From NCBI GenBank assembly GCA_035292625.1, contig DATDPS010000291.1, positions 1 to 5,187 of the forward strand: a DNA stretch of 5,187 bases, given 5' to 3'. The notes below the pieces were generated by a model. That model saw nothing but the letters and a program-made list of their open reading frames with translations, was not told the origin of the DNA and ran no database searches. A program made the translations under genes and the position numbers. The stretch is from SHZL01 sp035292625. Lineage in GTDB: Bacteria; Pseudomonadota; Gammaproteobacteria; Xanthomonadales; SZUA-36. Positions 1-5,187 of this stretch are shown here, in pieces. How positions within the stretch are numbered: position 1 is the stretch's first letter; the number at the start of each line of letters is the position of its first letter.

Positions 1-464
1 GTCCGGCCAGCCTGGTCGGCACGCTGGGGGAATCGATGGGCGGCGCCACGGTGCTGCAGCACGGGGTCATCGACCCGCGCCCAGCCTTCATCATTGCCGA
101 CTCATCCTATGCCGATTTGCGCGAGGCCATGCAGATTCGGCTGCGCGACCAGTATCACCTGCCGGCGTTCCCCATCACGAACATTGGCGCGCGGTTGTTG
201 TCCATTTTTGGCGGCTTTACCCCAGAGCAGGCATCACCGGAACGGGCTGCCGCCGAGCTGACGATGCCGGTGCTTTTTATTCAAAGTATGAACGACGTGG
301 AAGTGCCGCCGGCGCATGGGCGTCGTCTGTTTGCCGCCAAACGCAAGGGTCTGCGCCGCTTATACCTGGCCCCGGATGCCGGTCACGTGGAAGCCGTGTG
401 GGCCGACCGCGCCGCCTATGACCGCGAGGTCGGCGAATTTTTGAAAGAGGCCGGAATCATGTAG
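1..464 (+). CDS. Alpha/beta hydrolase (serine hydrolase fold), 3' end only
   Basis: This is the C-terminal part of an alpha/beta hydrolase whose 5' end lies outside the window; complete codons begin at base 3. The nucleophile elbow G-E-S-M-G is encoded at 27-41 with the serine at 33-35, directly followed by G-A-T as in the S33/BAAT-like hydrolases. The acid is probably the Asp of MNDVEVPP (294-296), after a beta-strand (MPVLFIQS). The His of DAGHVEAV (384-386) completes the triad, so the visible part looks catalytically intact. The order and spacing match peptidase S33-like or acyl-transferring hydrolases that often carry an N-terminal membrane anchor, but that end is not visible. The substrate cannot be inferred. 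An internal ATG at 36 is not the true start, because it falls inside the nucleophile motif. The TAG stop lies in the palindromic repeat that begins at 461. The gene converges on RNase J. Confidence 0.88.
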   Translation, partial: PASLVGTLGESMGGATVLQHGVIDPRPAFIIADSSYADLREAMQIRLRDQYHLPAFPITNIGARLLSIFGGFTPEQASPERAAAELTMPVLFIQSMNDVEVPPAHGRRLFAAKRKGLRRLYLAPDAGHVEAVWADRAAYDREVGEFLKEAGIM

Positions 465-483
465 CGGCGGACAGTGTCCGCCA
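461..483 (+). repeat. Palindromic repeat, left copy (REP-like)
   Basis: The core GGCGGAC-AGT-GTCCGCC (466-482) forms a perfect 7-bp stem with a 3-nt loop and is preceded by GTAGC. The same 23-nt arrangement occurs on the opposite strand at 642-620, matching at 21 of 23 positions; the two differences lie at paired stem positions, G-C here and C-G there. Similarity continues weakly for a few bases (GTATT) past the palindrome. The TAG at 462-464 inside the repeat is the stop codon of the alpha/beta hydrolase. No U-tract follows, so it is unlikely to be a stand-alone terminator. Confidence 0.7.
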
Positions 484-576
484 GTATTCGTCCCATGCGT
501 AGCCCGCTTCCCACATCCCGCAAGGAGACGCAAATAACGCGGGGGAGGCAGAATTCACGTGCTCACCTATGTGCTA

Positions 577-609
577 AAAAACATGGCGGACAAAATCCGC
601 CATGTTTTT
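577..609. terminator. Bidirectional intrinsic terminator between convergent genes
   Basis: A perfect 14-bp inverted repeat has arms at 577-590 and 596-609 around a 5-nt loop (CAAAA). The inner stem ACATGGCGGA is GC-rich at its loop end, and the outer arm is an A-run paired with a T-run. Read on either strand, the stem ends in five or six T residues, as expected for a rho-independent terminator working in both directions. It lies 112 nt beyond the hydrolase stop and 53 nt beyond the RNase J stop, so it can end both convergent transcripts. Confidence 0.85.
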
Positions 610-619
610 CGAAATACAT

Positions 620-642
620 TGGCGCACACTGTGCGCCGCTAC
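620..642 (-). repeat. Palindromic repeat, right copy (inverted)
   Basis: Read on the minus strand, this is GTAGC followed by the stem-loop GGCGCAC-AGT-GTGCGCC (637-621). It is the inverted partner of the repeat at 461-483, with one stem pair swapped from G-C to C-G so that pairing is kept. It begins 20 nt downstream of the RNase J stop codon, so it would form a 3'-UTR hairpin just before the terminator. The two copies bound a segment of about 182 bp (461-642) with the terminator inside. Confidence 0.68.
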
Positions 643-662
643 GGTATTGATAAATTTTTTGA

Positions 663-2306
663 TTATTCGCGCGCCACGGTGACGTAGATCATCGGACGGC
701 GGCGGGTTTCGCTGTAGAACAGGTTGCCCAATTCCTTCTCAACATCCTTGGCCAGGTTGCCGTTGACCGACCCGTTCAGCAAGCCTTGAATGCGCTTACG
801 GGCATCGGTCAGCAGGCTGTCGCCATCACGCGAGAGTGCAATGCCGCGGCTGGTGATCTGCGGATCGCGCCGCAGGCTGCCCGAGAAACGGTCCAGCGTC
901 AGGTTGACCAGCACGATGCCGTCGCGAGCCAAAACCTCGCGTTCCGCCATCACATCCTCGTCCACCTCGCCCACGCTGGAGCCTTCGACGAAGACGAATG
1001 AGGTGGCGAACTTTTCGCCGAACTGCATTGATTCGCTGTCAAGTTCGAGCGACTGCCCGTTCTCGATGATGGCGATATTCTCGGCCGGGATGCCGACGCT
1101 GCGCGCCAGCCGGCCGTGTTGGTACAGGTGGCGCAGCTCGCCGTGCATGGGAATGACGAATTTCGGCCGCGTCAGGTGAATCAGCAGCTTCATTTCTTCC
1201 TGGCTAGCATGCCCGGAGACATGCACCGGAGCCAGTGCTTCGTGGATCACGTTGGCGCCGCGCTGGAACAGGCGGTTGATGGTGCCGTACACGGCCTCTT
1301 CATTGCCGGGGATGGGGTGCGACGAAAGCACCACCGTGTCGCCGGGTTTGATGTCGAACAGCCGGTTGGTGCCGGTGCTTAAGCGTCCCATGATCGAGGT
1401 CGGCTCGCCCTGCGAACCGGTGCACATGATCACCACTTCTTTGTCCGGCATGGTTAGCGCCTGCTCGATGCTGACGATCAACTTGTCGTCGATATCCAGA
1501 TATCCCAGCTTGCGGGCCATCTTCATGTTATCCACCATGCTGGTGCCGACAAAGGCCACCTTGCGGTTGTAGCGCTCGGTGACGGTAGCCACCTGTTGCA
1601 TGCGCGAGATGAGCGAGGCAAAGCTGGCCAGAATGATGCGTCCTTCGGTTTCGCGGAAGACGTCGTCAAAGGCGCCGTCGATGACGCGCTCGGAAGGCGT
1701 CCAACCCGGGCGCTCGGCGTTGGTCGAATCGGCCAGCAATGCCAGCACGCCGCGCTGCGAGAACTCAGCCAGCTTGGCGTAATCCGAAGGCCAGTTGTCC
1801 ACCGGCGTATGGTCAAACTTGTAATCCGACTGGTGCACGATCAGTCCCACCGGCGTGGTGATGCCCAGCCCCACCCCATCGGGGATGGAGTGGCACACGT
1901 GGAAAAATTCCACCTTGAACGGCCCGATCTGCACGGATTCGCCGGCCTGCACAGTTTTCAGGTTGGACTTATCCAACCCGCCCTGTTTGGCCAGTTTGAC
2001 CTCCAGCAGACCGCGGGTCAGCGGCGTGGCATATACCGGCGCGTTGATCTCCGCCAGCACATGCTTGATAGCGCCGGTGTGATCCTCGTGCCCGTGGGTG
2101 ATAACAATACCGCGCACTTTGTCGCGGCGTTCCACCAGCCAGCTAAAATCGGGGATGATGTAATCCACCCCATACATATTTCCATCCGGGAACATCAGGC
2201 CGGTGTCAACCACCAGGATCTCCCCATTGTACTCATATACCATCATATTGCGTCCCACTTCCCCGAGACCTCCCAGGGGCAGGATGCGTAATTTATTTGC
2301 TTTCAT
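663..2306 (-). CDS. rnj: Ribonuclease J
   Basis: RNase J is a cytoplasmic zinc-dependent endo- and 5'-3' exoribonuclease of the metallo-beta-lactamase/beta-CASP family, acting in mRNA decay and rRNA maturation. From the ATG at 2306 the product has 547 residues, a normal length. The N-terminus (LRILPLGGLGEVGRNM, about 6-21) is typical. The metal site HGHEDH lies at 71-76, with further ligands H139 (CHS) and D161 (SDY). The LLADSTNAERPG stretch is at 190-201, the beta-CASP signatures SGHAS and PMHGE at 364-368 and 386-390, and a C-terminal domain covers about 440-547. All key residues are present, so it should be active. A TTG five codons upstream (2321) is open, but AGAAAGG (2329-2323) is only 1 nt from it; the same motif is 16 nt from the ATG, which is also long. 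ATG is preferred because it gives the family's usual MKxNKLRILPLGGLGE-type beginning. The gene has its own promoter and leader. Confidence 0.96.
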   Translation of the reverse strand: MKANKLRILPLGGLGEVGRNMMVYEYNGEILVVDTGLMFPDGNMYGVDYIIPDFSWLVERRDKVRGIVITHGHEDHTGAIKHVLAEINAPVYATPLTRGLLEVKLAKQGGLDKSNLKTVQAGESVQIGPFKVEFFHVCHSIPDGVGLGITTPVGLIVHQSDYKFDHTPVDNWPSDYAKLAEFSQRGVLALLADSTNAERPGWTPSERVIDGAFDDVFRETEGRIILASFASLISRMQQVATVTERYNRKVAFVGTSMVDNMKMARKLGYLDIDDKLIVSIEQALTMPDKEVVIMCTGSQGEPTSIMGRLSTGTNRLFDIKPGDTVVLSSHPIPGNEEAVYGTINRLFQRGANVIHEALAPVHVSGHASQEEMKLLIHLTRPKFVIPMHGELRHLYQHGRLARSVGIPAENIAIIENGQSLELDSESMQFGEKFATSFVFVEGSSVGEVDEDVMAEREVLARDGIVLVNLTLDRFSGSLRRDPQITSRGIALSRDGDSLLTDARKRIQGLLNGSVNGNLAKDVEKELGNLFYSETRRRPMIYVTVARE

Positions 2307-2470
2307 TTGTTGAAAAATCAAACCTTTCTAAAAATAAGAATTTGTACTTCATAACACAGCCAGGCTGTGATTTAAGGTCAAAAGTTAAGCCCCGGCGCTG
2401 AGAACGGACCGGGGCAAATCGACTTGCGACTGAACGAGACATTCCCACCTGGAATATTGATTACCAGTTT
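2307..2470 (-). promoter_or_regulatory. RNase J 5' leader with two hairpins and a weak ribosome binding site
   Basis: The region from the predicted transcription start (about 2470-2468) to the ATG is about 160 nt long and contains no supported gene. Hairpin one pairs GCCCCGG (2415-2409) with CCGGGGC (2395-2389) across a 13-nt loop, followed by TTAACTTTT, a poor U-tract. Hairpin two is CACAGCC-T-GGCTGTG (2369-2355), a perfect palindrome around one base. A possible second promoter, TTGACC (2381-2376) with TGTTAT (2356-2351), has a 19-nt spacer and is weak. The Shine-Dalgarno-like AGAAAGG (2329-2323) sits in AT-rich sequence before the start. The long structured leader is consistent with post-transcriptional control, but no known riboswitch was recognised. 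Confidence 0.45.
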
Positions 2471-2475
2471 GATGT

Positions 2476-2504
2476 ATTTTAACAGAGTATCGCGGATTTG
2501 TCAA
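2476..2504 (-). promoter_or_regulatory. Sigma-70-type promoter for RNase J
   Basis: The minus strand reads TTGACA (2504-2499), then exactly 17 nt, then TAAAAT (2481-2476). This is a consensus -35 box, ideal spacing and a -10 box with one mismatch to TATAAT. The -35 box overlaps the final codons of the AAC(3)-like gene: the TGA inside TTGACA is that gene's stop (2503-2501). The predicted start is about six to eight bases past the -10 box. It points directly at RNase J with no other gene between. Confidence 0.8.
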
Positions 2505-3307
2505 AAAGCCATCTGGGTTGCCACTGATTCCCTTACCGCCCCGCACCTTTCGCAAGCCGGGTCGTCGCACAGTAACGCCAGCGGGTCTTCGCGGATCAGT
2601 GTGGCGGCGGTGATGACCATCTCGCGCACCGGCAAAGCCCGCACCAGCGCCGAGCCAATGCGCACGCAGCGGGTGAGGTCGGCCAGATAGACAGCAGCCA
2701 TGTCAAATCCCATCGAGCAGCCGGGGAAGCCTGGGCATTCCACCGCGCCGTCGGGCGTCAACGCCCAGCGGATAAACGTGCGCCGCCCGGCCAGTTTTTC
2801 AGCAAAGTGCAGCGTGGTATTGACGCTGTGCCCCACCCCCAACAGCAGCACGTAGCCATCAGCTTCATAAAGGTCGTGCAGCGGCGCCAGCGGATTTTTC
2901 AGCGTTTGGGCAGCCAATATCTCATCCACGCCGATGCCGGTCAATGACAGGATGGGGTGAGAGGAGCGTTTGGCCAGCGGGTGCTGTCGCAGCAGTTCCG
3001 GCAGCACGCCCATCATGCGGTCGGCCGGCAGATCCGCGGTATAAAACTCTGCCAGAGCGTTAAGCGCATGACCATTGCCGTAGGTCATCCCGTTATTCGG
3101 CGGGCCGTCTTCGGGGTCGAGCATGGTATGGTAGGTGTGGGTGGGCGCCATCAATTTGGGGAAAACGCTGGTCAAGGCTCCCAGCATTACGGCTGCCCGG
3201 CCGTTTAACCCGCCAAAGGATGAGAGCGAGGCATGCACCATGACGGGCCGCCCGGGATCCAACTCCAGGCTGCGGAAGCCATAGACCAGCTCGCGAAATG
3301 TAAGCAT
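2501..3307 (-). CDS. AAC(3)-family N-acetyltransferase-like protein
   Basis: The 268-residue product matches the Antibiotic_NAT/AAC(3) family, acetyl-CoA-dependent enzymes that include aminoglycoside 3-N-acetyltransferases. Recognisable blocks, in order, are VHASLSSFGG (24-33), PTHTY (55-59), MGVLPELLRQHP (99-110), RSSHPILSLTGIG (114-126) and LLLGVGHSVNTTLHFAE (154-170) with the conserved His167 and Glu170, then a PGFPGCSMGF segment (192-201). Length is normal. Start choice: the ATG at 3307 has GGAGAGG 6 nt upstream, whereas an in-frame TTG at 3322 would contain that site in its own coding sequence. The C-terminus carries Cys247, Cys252 and Cys255, which could bind a metal or form disulfides. 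Many environmental members lie in operons unrelated to resistance, so aminoglycoside modification should not be assumed; the true acceptor is unknown. It ends the upstream operon, 27 nt after the SDR homologue. Confidence 0.85.
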   Translation of the reverse strand: MLTFRELVYGFRSLELDPGRPVMVHASLSSFGGLNGRAAVMLGALTSVFPKLMAPTHTYHTMLDPEDGPPNNGMTYGNGHALNALAEFYTADLPADRMMGVLPELLRQHPLAKRSSHPILSLTGIGVDEILAAQTLKNPLAPLHDLYEADGYVLLLGVGHSVNTTLHFAEKLAGRRTFIRWALTPDGAVECPGFPGCSMGFDMAAVYLADLTRCVRIGSALVRALPVREMVITAATLIREDPLALLCDDPACERCGAVRESVATQMAF

Positions 3308-3313
3308 CCCCCG

Positions 3314-3320
3314 CCTCTCC
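3314..3320 (-). promoter_or_regulatory. Ribosome binding site of the AAC(3)-like gene
   Basis: GGAGAGG on the minus strand lies 6 nt before the ATG at 3307-3305, near-ideal Shine-Dalgarno placement. It decides the start against the upstream in-frame TTG at 3322-3320, whose last base is already the first G of this site. Confidence 0.75.
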
Positions 3321-3334
3321 AACTTACGGTTAAT

Positions 3335-4021
3335 TCAATCCAGTGAAATCCCCTGCCCGGCCGAATTTACCGCGGCCGGAGTGCACAAATAAACCACCTT
3401 TGCCTGCAATTGCAGTGCCGCCAGACTGGCAGGATCCAGGGCATCACCGGCGGTCCCCAGGTCCCCCGCATCGACCGCATAGCTCTTAATATTATAGGGC
3501 AAAAGCTCAGCCGCCGCTGCCAAAGCCAGCCCGTTTAATCCGGCCTGGCTGGCGCTAAAAGCCGGTGACGGTTCAGCCGCCTTGTCGCTTTGGATGAAAA
3601 TAATAGCGCCGCCGCCCTGCTCGATCATCACCGGCGCTGCCGCCTGCGCCAGCAGGAACGGCCCGCTCAGGTTGAGTTCCAGAGTGCGCGTCCAGTCCCA
3701 TTCGTCCAGCTGCAGCAGCCCGGCTGGCGGCTCCGCCTGCAGGCAGGTGACCAGCACGTCCAGCTGCTGCCAATCGTCCAGCACGTCTGAGATCAAGGCA
3801 CGGCAGGGCAGCCCCTTGCCGACGTCGCCGGTGTAGCAGCGGGATTCAGCACCCAGCGCTTGCACCTGCGCCGCGGTTTCATCCAGATGCACCGGAGAAA
3901 GATCGTGCAGCGCCAATTTAGCGCCAGCGCGGGCAAAACCCAGCGCCAGCAGCCGTCCTAAAGGCCGGCCGGCGCCCACGATCAAAACCACTTTTCCCGT
4001 CAGTGTTGCATTTTGAGCCAT
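3335..4021 (-). CDS. Short-chain dehydrogenase/reductase homologue lacking catalytic Tyr/Lys
   Basis: The 228-residue product has the classical SDR Rossmann layout: a beta-strand and turn VLIVGAGRPLG (12-22), Asp40 at the end of beta-2 (the usual NAD-selecting position), GDV at 65-67, ELNLSGPF (115-122) with the conserved Asn117, and IIFIQS (140-145). Several signature residues are changed. The active-site Y-x-x-x-K becomes F155-S-A-S-Q159 (codon TTT at 3559-3557, CAG at 3547-3545), the NNAG motif becomes TCLQ (92-95), and the middle Gly of GxxxGxG is Pro20. Ser145 remains, but the loop to F155 is about 3 residues shorter than usual. The reading frame is otherwise intact with no stop, so this looks like a maintained non-catalytic or diverged member rather than a recent pseudogene. 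AGGGGA (4033-4028) lies 6 nt before the ATG, and the gene starts 2 nt after the peptidase stop. A cofactor-binding, sensory or scaffolding role is possible but inferred. Confidence 0.82.
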   Translation of the reverse strand: MAQNATLTGKVVLIVGAGRPLGRLLALGFARAGAKLALHDLSPVHLDETAAQVQALGAESRCYTGDVGKGLPCRALISDVLDDWQQLDVLVTCLQAEPPAGLLQLDEWDWTRTLELNLSGPFLLAQAAAPVMIEQGGGAIIFIQSDKAAEPSPAFSASQAGLNGLALAAAAELLPYNIKSYAVDAGDLGTAGDALDPASLAALQLQAKVVYLCTPAAVNSAGQGISLD

Positions 4022-4023
4022 GC

Positions 4024-4740
4024 TCAGTCCCCTGCACGCTCCGGCTGACAGATCGGGATATAGCTGGAATCTACCTCGGTCGCATTCAGGCCAAGCCCAA
4101 AATACGGCGAGGGATCGATGGTGTTACCGATCTCCAGCTCGTTCAAGAATTTCCCTGACCCATCATCGCGCACTATTGAAAAATGCAGGTGTACCCCGGT
4201 CGGATTACCTGCTGTGCCCGAGTAATTACCTTGAGTACCAAGAAGCGTGCCAGCCGGGACGAATTGCTCGGTCGTGCCCGGTGGAAAAGCCGCATCGACA
4301 AAGGAGCTGCCCTGCGAATCGGCCATGTGGGTGTAATAGGTCCAGATCTGGCGCTCAGGCTGCAGCGGGTCCTCGGGGATACGGATGATGACGGTAGATT
4401 TCCAGTCCGACAGGCGCGTCAGGTAGCCGTCATAAGCCGCCACCACCGGCGTCTGCCCAACATCCGCGCCGCCAAAAATATCCAGCCCGGTGTGGTGGTG
4501 ACCCGGGCGGAAGGAATCAGCCCATAGAAAGCCGATGAAACCATCGGTTGGGTAGCTAAAAAGCGCTGCGTCGCAGCGTTCGCCAGCCCGGATTGCCCAC
4601 CCGGGATGCGCGGCGGAAGCGCGAATCCACTGCATGACGCGCGCTGAACGGCCAGTGGTGCGCCCGGATAAGAAAAAGAAAGCCGCCCCGGCTGCCGCGG
4701 CAACCACCAACCCGGCAATCCACAGGGCGCGGCGGTTCAC
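4024..4740 (-). CDS. Membrane-anchored M23-family metallopeptidase (LytM-like)
   Basis: M23 peptidases are zinc enzymes that mostly cut peptidoglycan cross-bridges or regulate other wall hydrolases. The 238-residue product starts with basic MNRR, then a hydrophobic segment (about 6-24) that would be a signal anchor or uncleaved signal peptide, placing the rest outside the cytoplasmic membrane. The LytM-type domain spans about 65-215. Zinc ligands are H83 and D87 (H-x-x-x-D in HHHTGLD) and H186 of HLH (184-186); H138 (YYTHM) and H184 are the expected catalytic histidines. All are present, so it should be active. There are no LysM, SH3 or coiled-coil domains. The start is GTG at 4740, overlapping the miaB stop as GTGA (4740-4737); AAAGG lies 4 nt upstream. 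The tight overlap suggests translational coupling to miaB. In an organism with atypical or absent peptidoglycan the substrate could be another peptide. Confidence 0.9.
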   Translation of the reverse strand: MNRRALWIAGLVVAAAAGAAFFFLSGRTTGRSARVMQWIRASAAHPGWAIRAGERCDAALFSYPTDGFIGFLWADSFRPGHHHTGLDIFGGADVGQTPVVAAYDGYLTRLSDWKSTVIIRIPEDPLQPERQIWTYYTHMADSQGSSFVDAAFPPGTTEQFVPAGTLLGTQGNYSGTAGNPTGVHLHFSIVRDDGSGKFLNELEIGNTIDPSPYFGLGLNATEVDSSYIPICQPERAGD

Positions 4741-5187
4741 GCGGCCTTTACGCGGCCTTTACGCGGGTTCTGCAGGCGGGCCTGCATCGACCAGGGTCCG
4801 GTGCGGGTGATGGTCACCGGCAGGACCTGTCCGCGCAGGTTGGCCTCGGTTTCGACGAATACCAGCTTATTGGTCGGTGTGCGGCCTTTCCAGCGTCCGC
4901 GCACCTGCTCCTCGAACAACACCTCAACAGTCTGGTCCAGGTAGCGGGCGTGAATTTCGCTCACCAACTGTTCCTGCAGCGCTTCCAGTTCACGGAAGCG
5001 GCGCCATTTTTCCTCGTCGGGCACATCGTCAGCCATGCGTCGCGCTGATACGGTGCCAGCCCGCGGCGAGTAACGCGCCAGGTGGGCCACATCCAGCTTG
5101 AGGTCAGCCAGCAGGTCGTAGGTATTCTGGTATTTAGCTTCGGTCTCGCCGGAGAAGCCGACGATGATGTCGGTGGCGATGGATACA
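4737..5187 (-). CDS. miaB: MiaB-type tRNA methylthiotransferase, C-terminal part
   Basis: MiaB is a radical-SAM iron-sulfur enzyme that adds the 2-methylthio group to N6-isopentenyladenosine at position 37 of tRNAs reading UNN codons. Only the last 149 residues are visible; the 5' end and the CxxxCxxC cluster motif lie beyond the right edge. The first part, ATDIIVGFSGETE (about 4-16), is the end of the radical-SAM barrel (GFPGET is usual, here with Ser for Pro). RYSPRAGT (38-45) and DDVPDEEK (53-60) follow, and then a TRAM RNA-binding domain (about 82-139) with WKGRTPTNKLVFVE and TRTGPWSMQ. The GRTPTN block and SPRxGT motif favour MiaB over RimO or MtaB, but without the N-terminus the subtype is not certain. 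The GTG at 5090 is an internal Val, not the start. The last codons include an 11-bp tandem repeat that also provides the Shine-Dalgarno region of the following peptidase gene. Confidence 0.83.
   Translation of the reverse strand, partial: VSIATDIIVGFSGETEAKYQNTYDLLADLKLDVAHLARYSPRAGTVSARRMADDVPDEEKWRRFRELEALQEQLVSEIHARYLDQTVEVLFEEQVRGRWKGRTPTNKLVFVETEANLRGQVLPVTITRTGPWSMQARLQNPRKGRVKAA
4739..4765 (-). repeat. 11-bp tandem repeat at the miaB end, carrying the next gene's ribosome binding site
   Basis: On the minus strand the unit CGCGTAAAGGC occurs twice without a gap (4765-4755 and 4754-4744), followed by a partial CGCGT (4743-4739) that runs into the peptidase start. Because 11 is not a multiple of three, the copies are read in different frames and encode R-K-G-R-V-K-A-A at the MiaB C-terminus. 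Each copy has an AAAGG; the second lies 4 nt before the GTG start at 4740. Confidence 0.6.

Noticed and set aside
461..642. A CRISPR array
   Set aside because: There are only two repeat copies, in opposite orientation, about 136 nt apart, with no regular spacers and no cas gene.
1596..2291. A 231-codon open frame on the plus strand, antisense to RNase J
   Set aside because: It lies wholly opposite a well-supported RNase J gene, its translation has no recognisable domain, and no ribosome binding site was seen. Long antisense frames are common opposite GC-rich genes.
2389..2415. The GCCCCGG/CCGGGGC hairpin as a terminator of the upstream operon
   Set aside because: On the minus strand it is followed by TTAACTTTT rather than a continuous T-run and has a 13-nt loop, so it is kept only as a leader hairpin.
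2385..2570. A 61-codon minus-strand frame running from the AAC(3)-like gene into the RNase J leader
   Set aside because: It overlaps the conserved 3' end of the AAC(3)-like gene in another frame, shows no recognisable motif, and the leader is better explained by the promoter and hairpins.
2424..2690. An 88-codon plus-strand frame opposite the end of the AAC(3)-like gene
   Set aside because: No ribosome binding site, no domain, and an antisense overlap with a supported gene.
2501..3307. A clinical-type aminoglycoside resistance gene on a mobile element
   Set aside because: No transposase, integron or base-composition break surrounds it; it sits inside a compact chromosomal operon, and the family is broad, so resistance is not supported.
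4020..4388. A 122-codon plus-strand frame opposite the M23 peptidase
   Set aside because: It is fully antisense to a gene with all its catalytic residues, and its Arg/Ser/Pro-rich low-complexity translation is typical of a shadow frame.

Overview
This 5.2 kb window is moderately GC-rich bacterial DNA, with coding regions packed closely apart from two intergenic spaces. The gene set suggests a Chloroflexota (Anaerolineae-like) bacterium: RNase J, a MiaB-type methylthiotransferase, a small membrane-anchored M23 peptidase and an AAC(3)-fold protein, plus short palindromic repeats beginning GTAGCGGCG. That placement is inference from general resemblance and was not tested.

Layout: positions 1-464 (+) hold the 3' end of an alpha/beta hydrolase. 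Positions 465-662 are intergenic. They contain a strong bidirectional terminator framed by two head-to-head copies of a 23-bp palindromic repeat; the left copy supplies the hydrolase stop codon. Everything from 663 to the right edge is on the minus strand. In transcription order it reads: miaB (3' part, 5187-4737), an M23 metallopeptidase with an N-terminal anchor (4740-4024), a short-chain dehydrogenase/reductase homologue lacking its catalytic Tyr and Lys (4021-3335), an AAC(3)-family protein (3307-2501), and, after a leader with its own promoter, RNase J (2306-663).

The first four minus-strand genes look like one operon: miaB and the peptidase overlap by 4 nt, the peptidase and SDR are 2 nt apart, and the SDR and AAC(3)-like gene are 27 nt apart. 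RNase J can be transcribed separately. A near-consensus promoter (TTGACA, 17-nt spacer, TAAAAT) begins inside the last codons of the AAC(3)-like gene, and its -35 box contains that gene's stop codon. No clear terminator separates the two, so read-through is likely as well. The RNase J mRNA would carry a leader of about 160 nt with two predicted hairpins.

No CRISPR array, tRNA, rRNA, transposase or obvious new defence system is present. The observations most worth following are the paired inverted palindromic repeats (REPIN-like, with a compensatory base-pair change), the apparently non-catalytic SDR inside a tight operon, and the structured RNase J leader.
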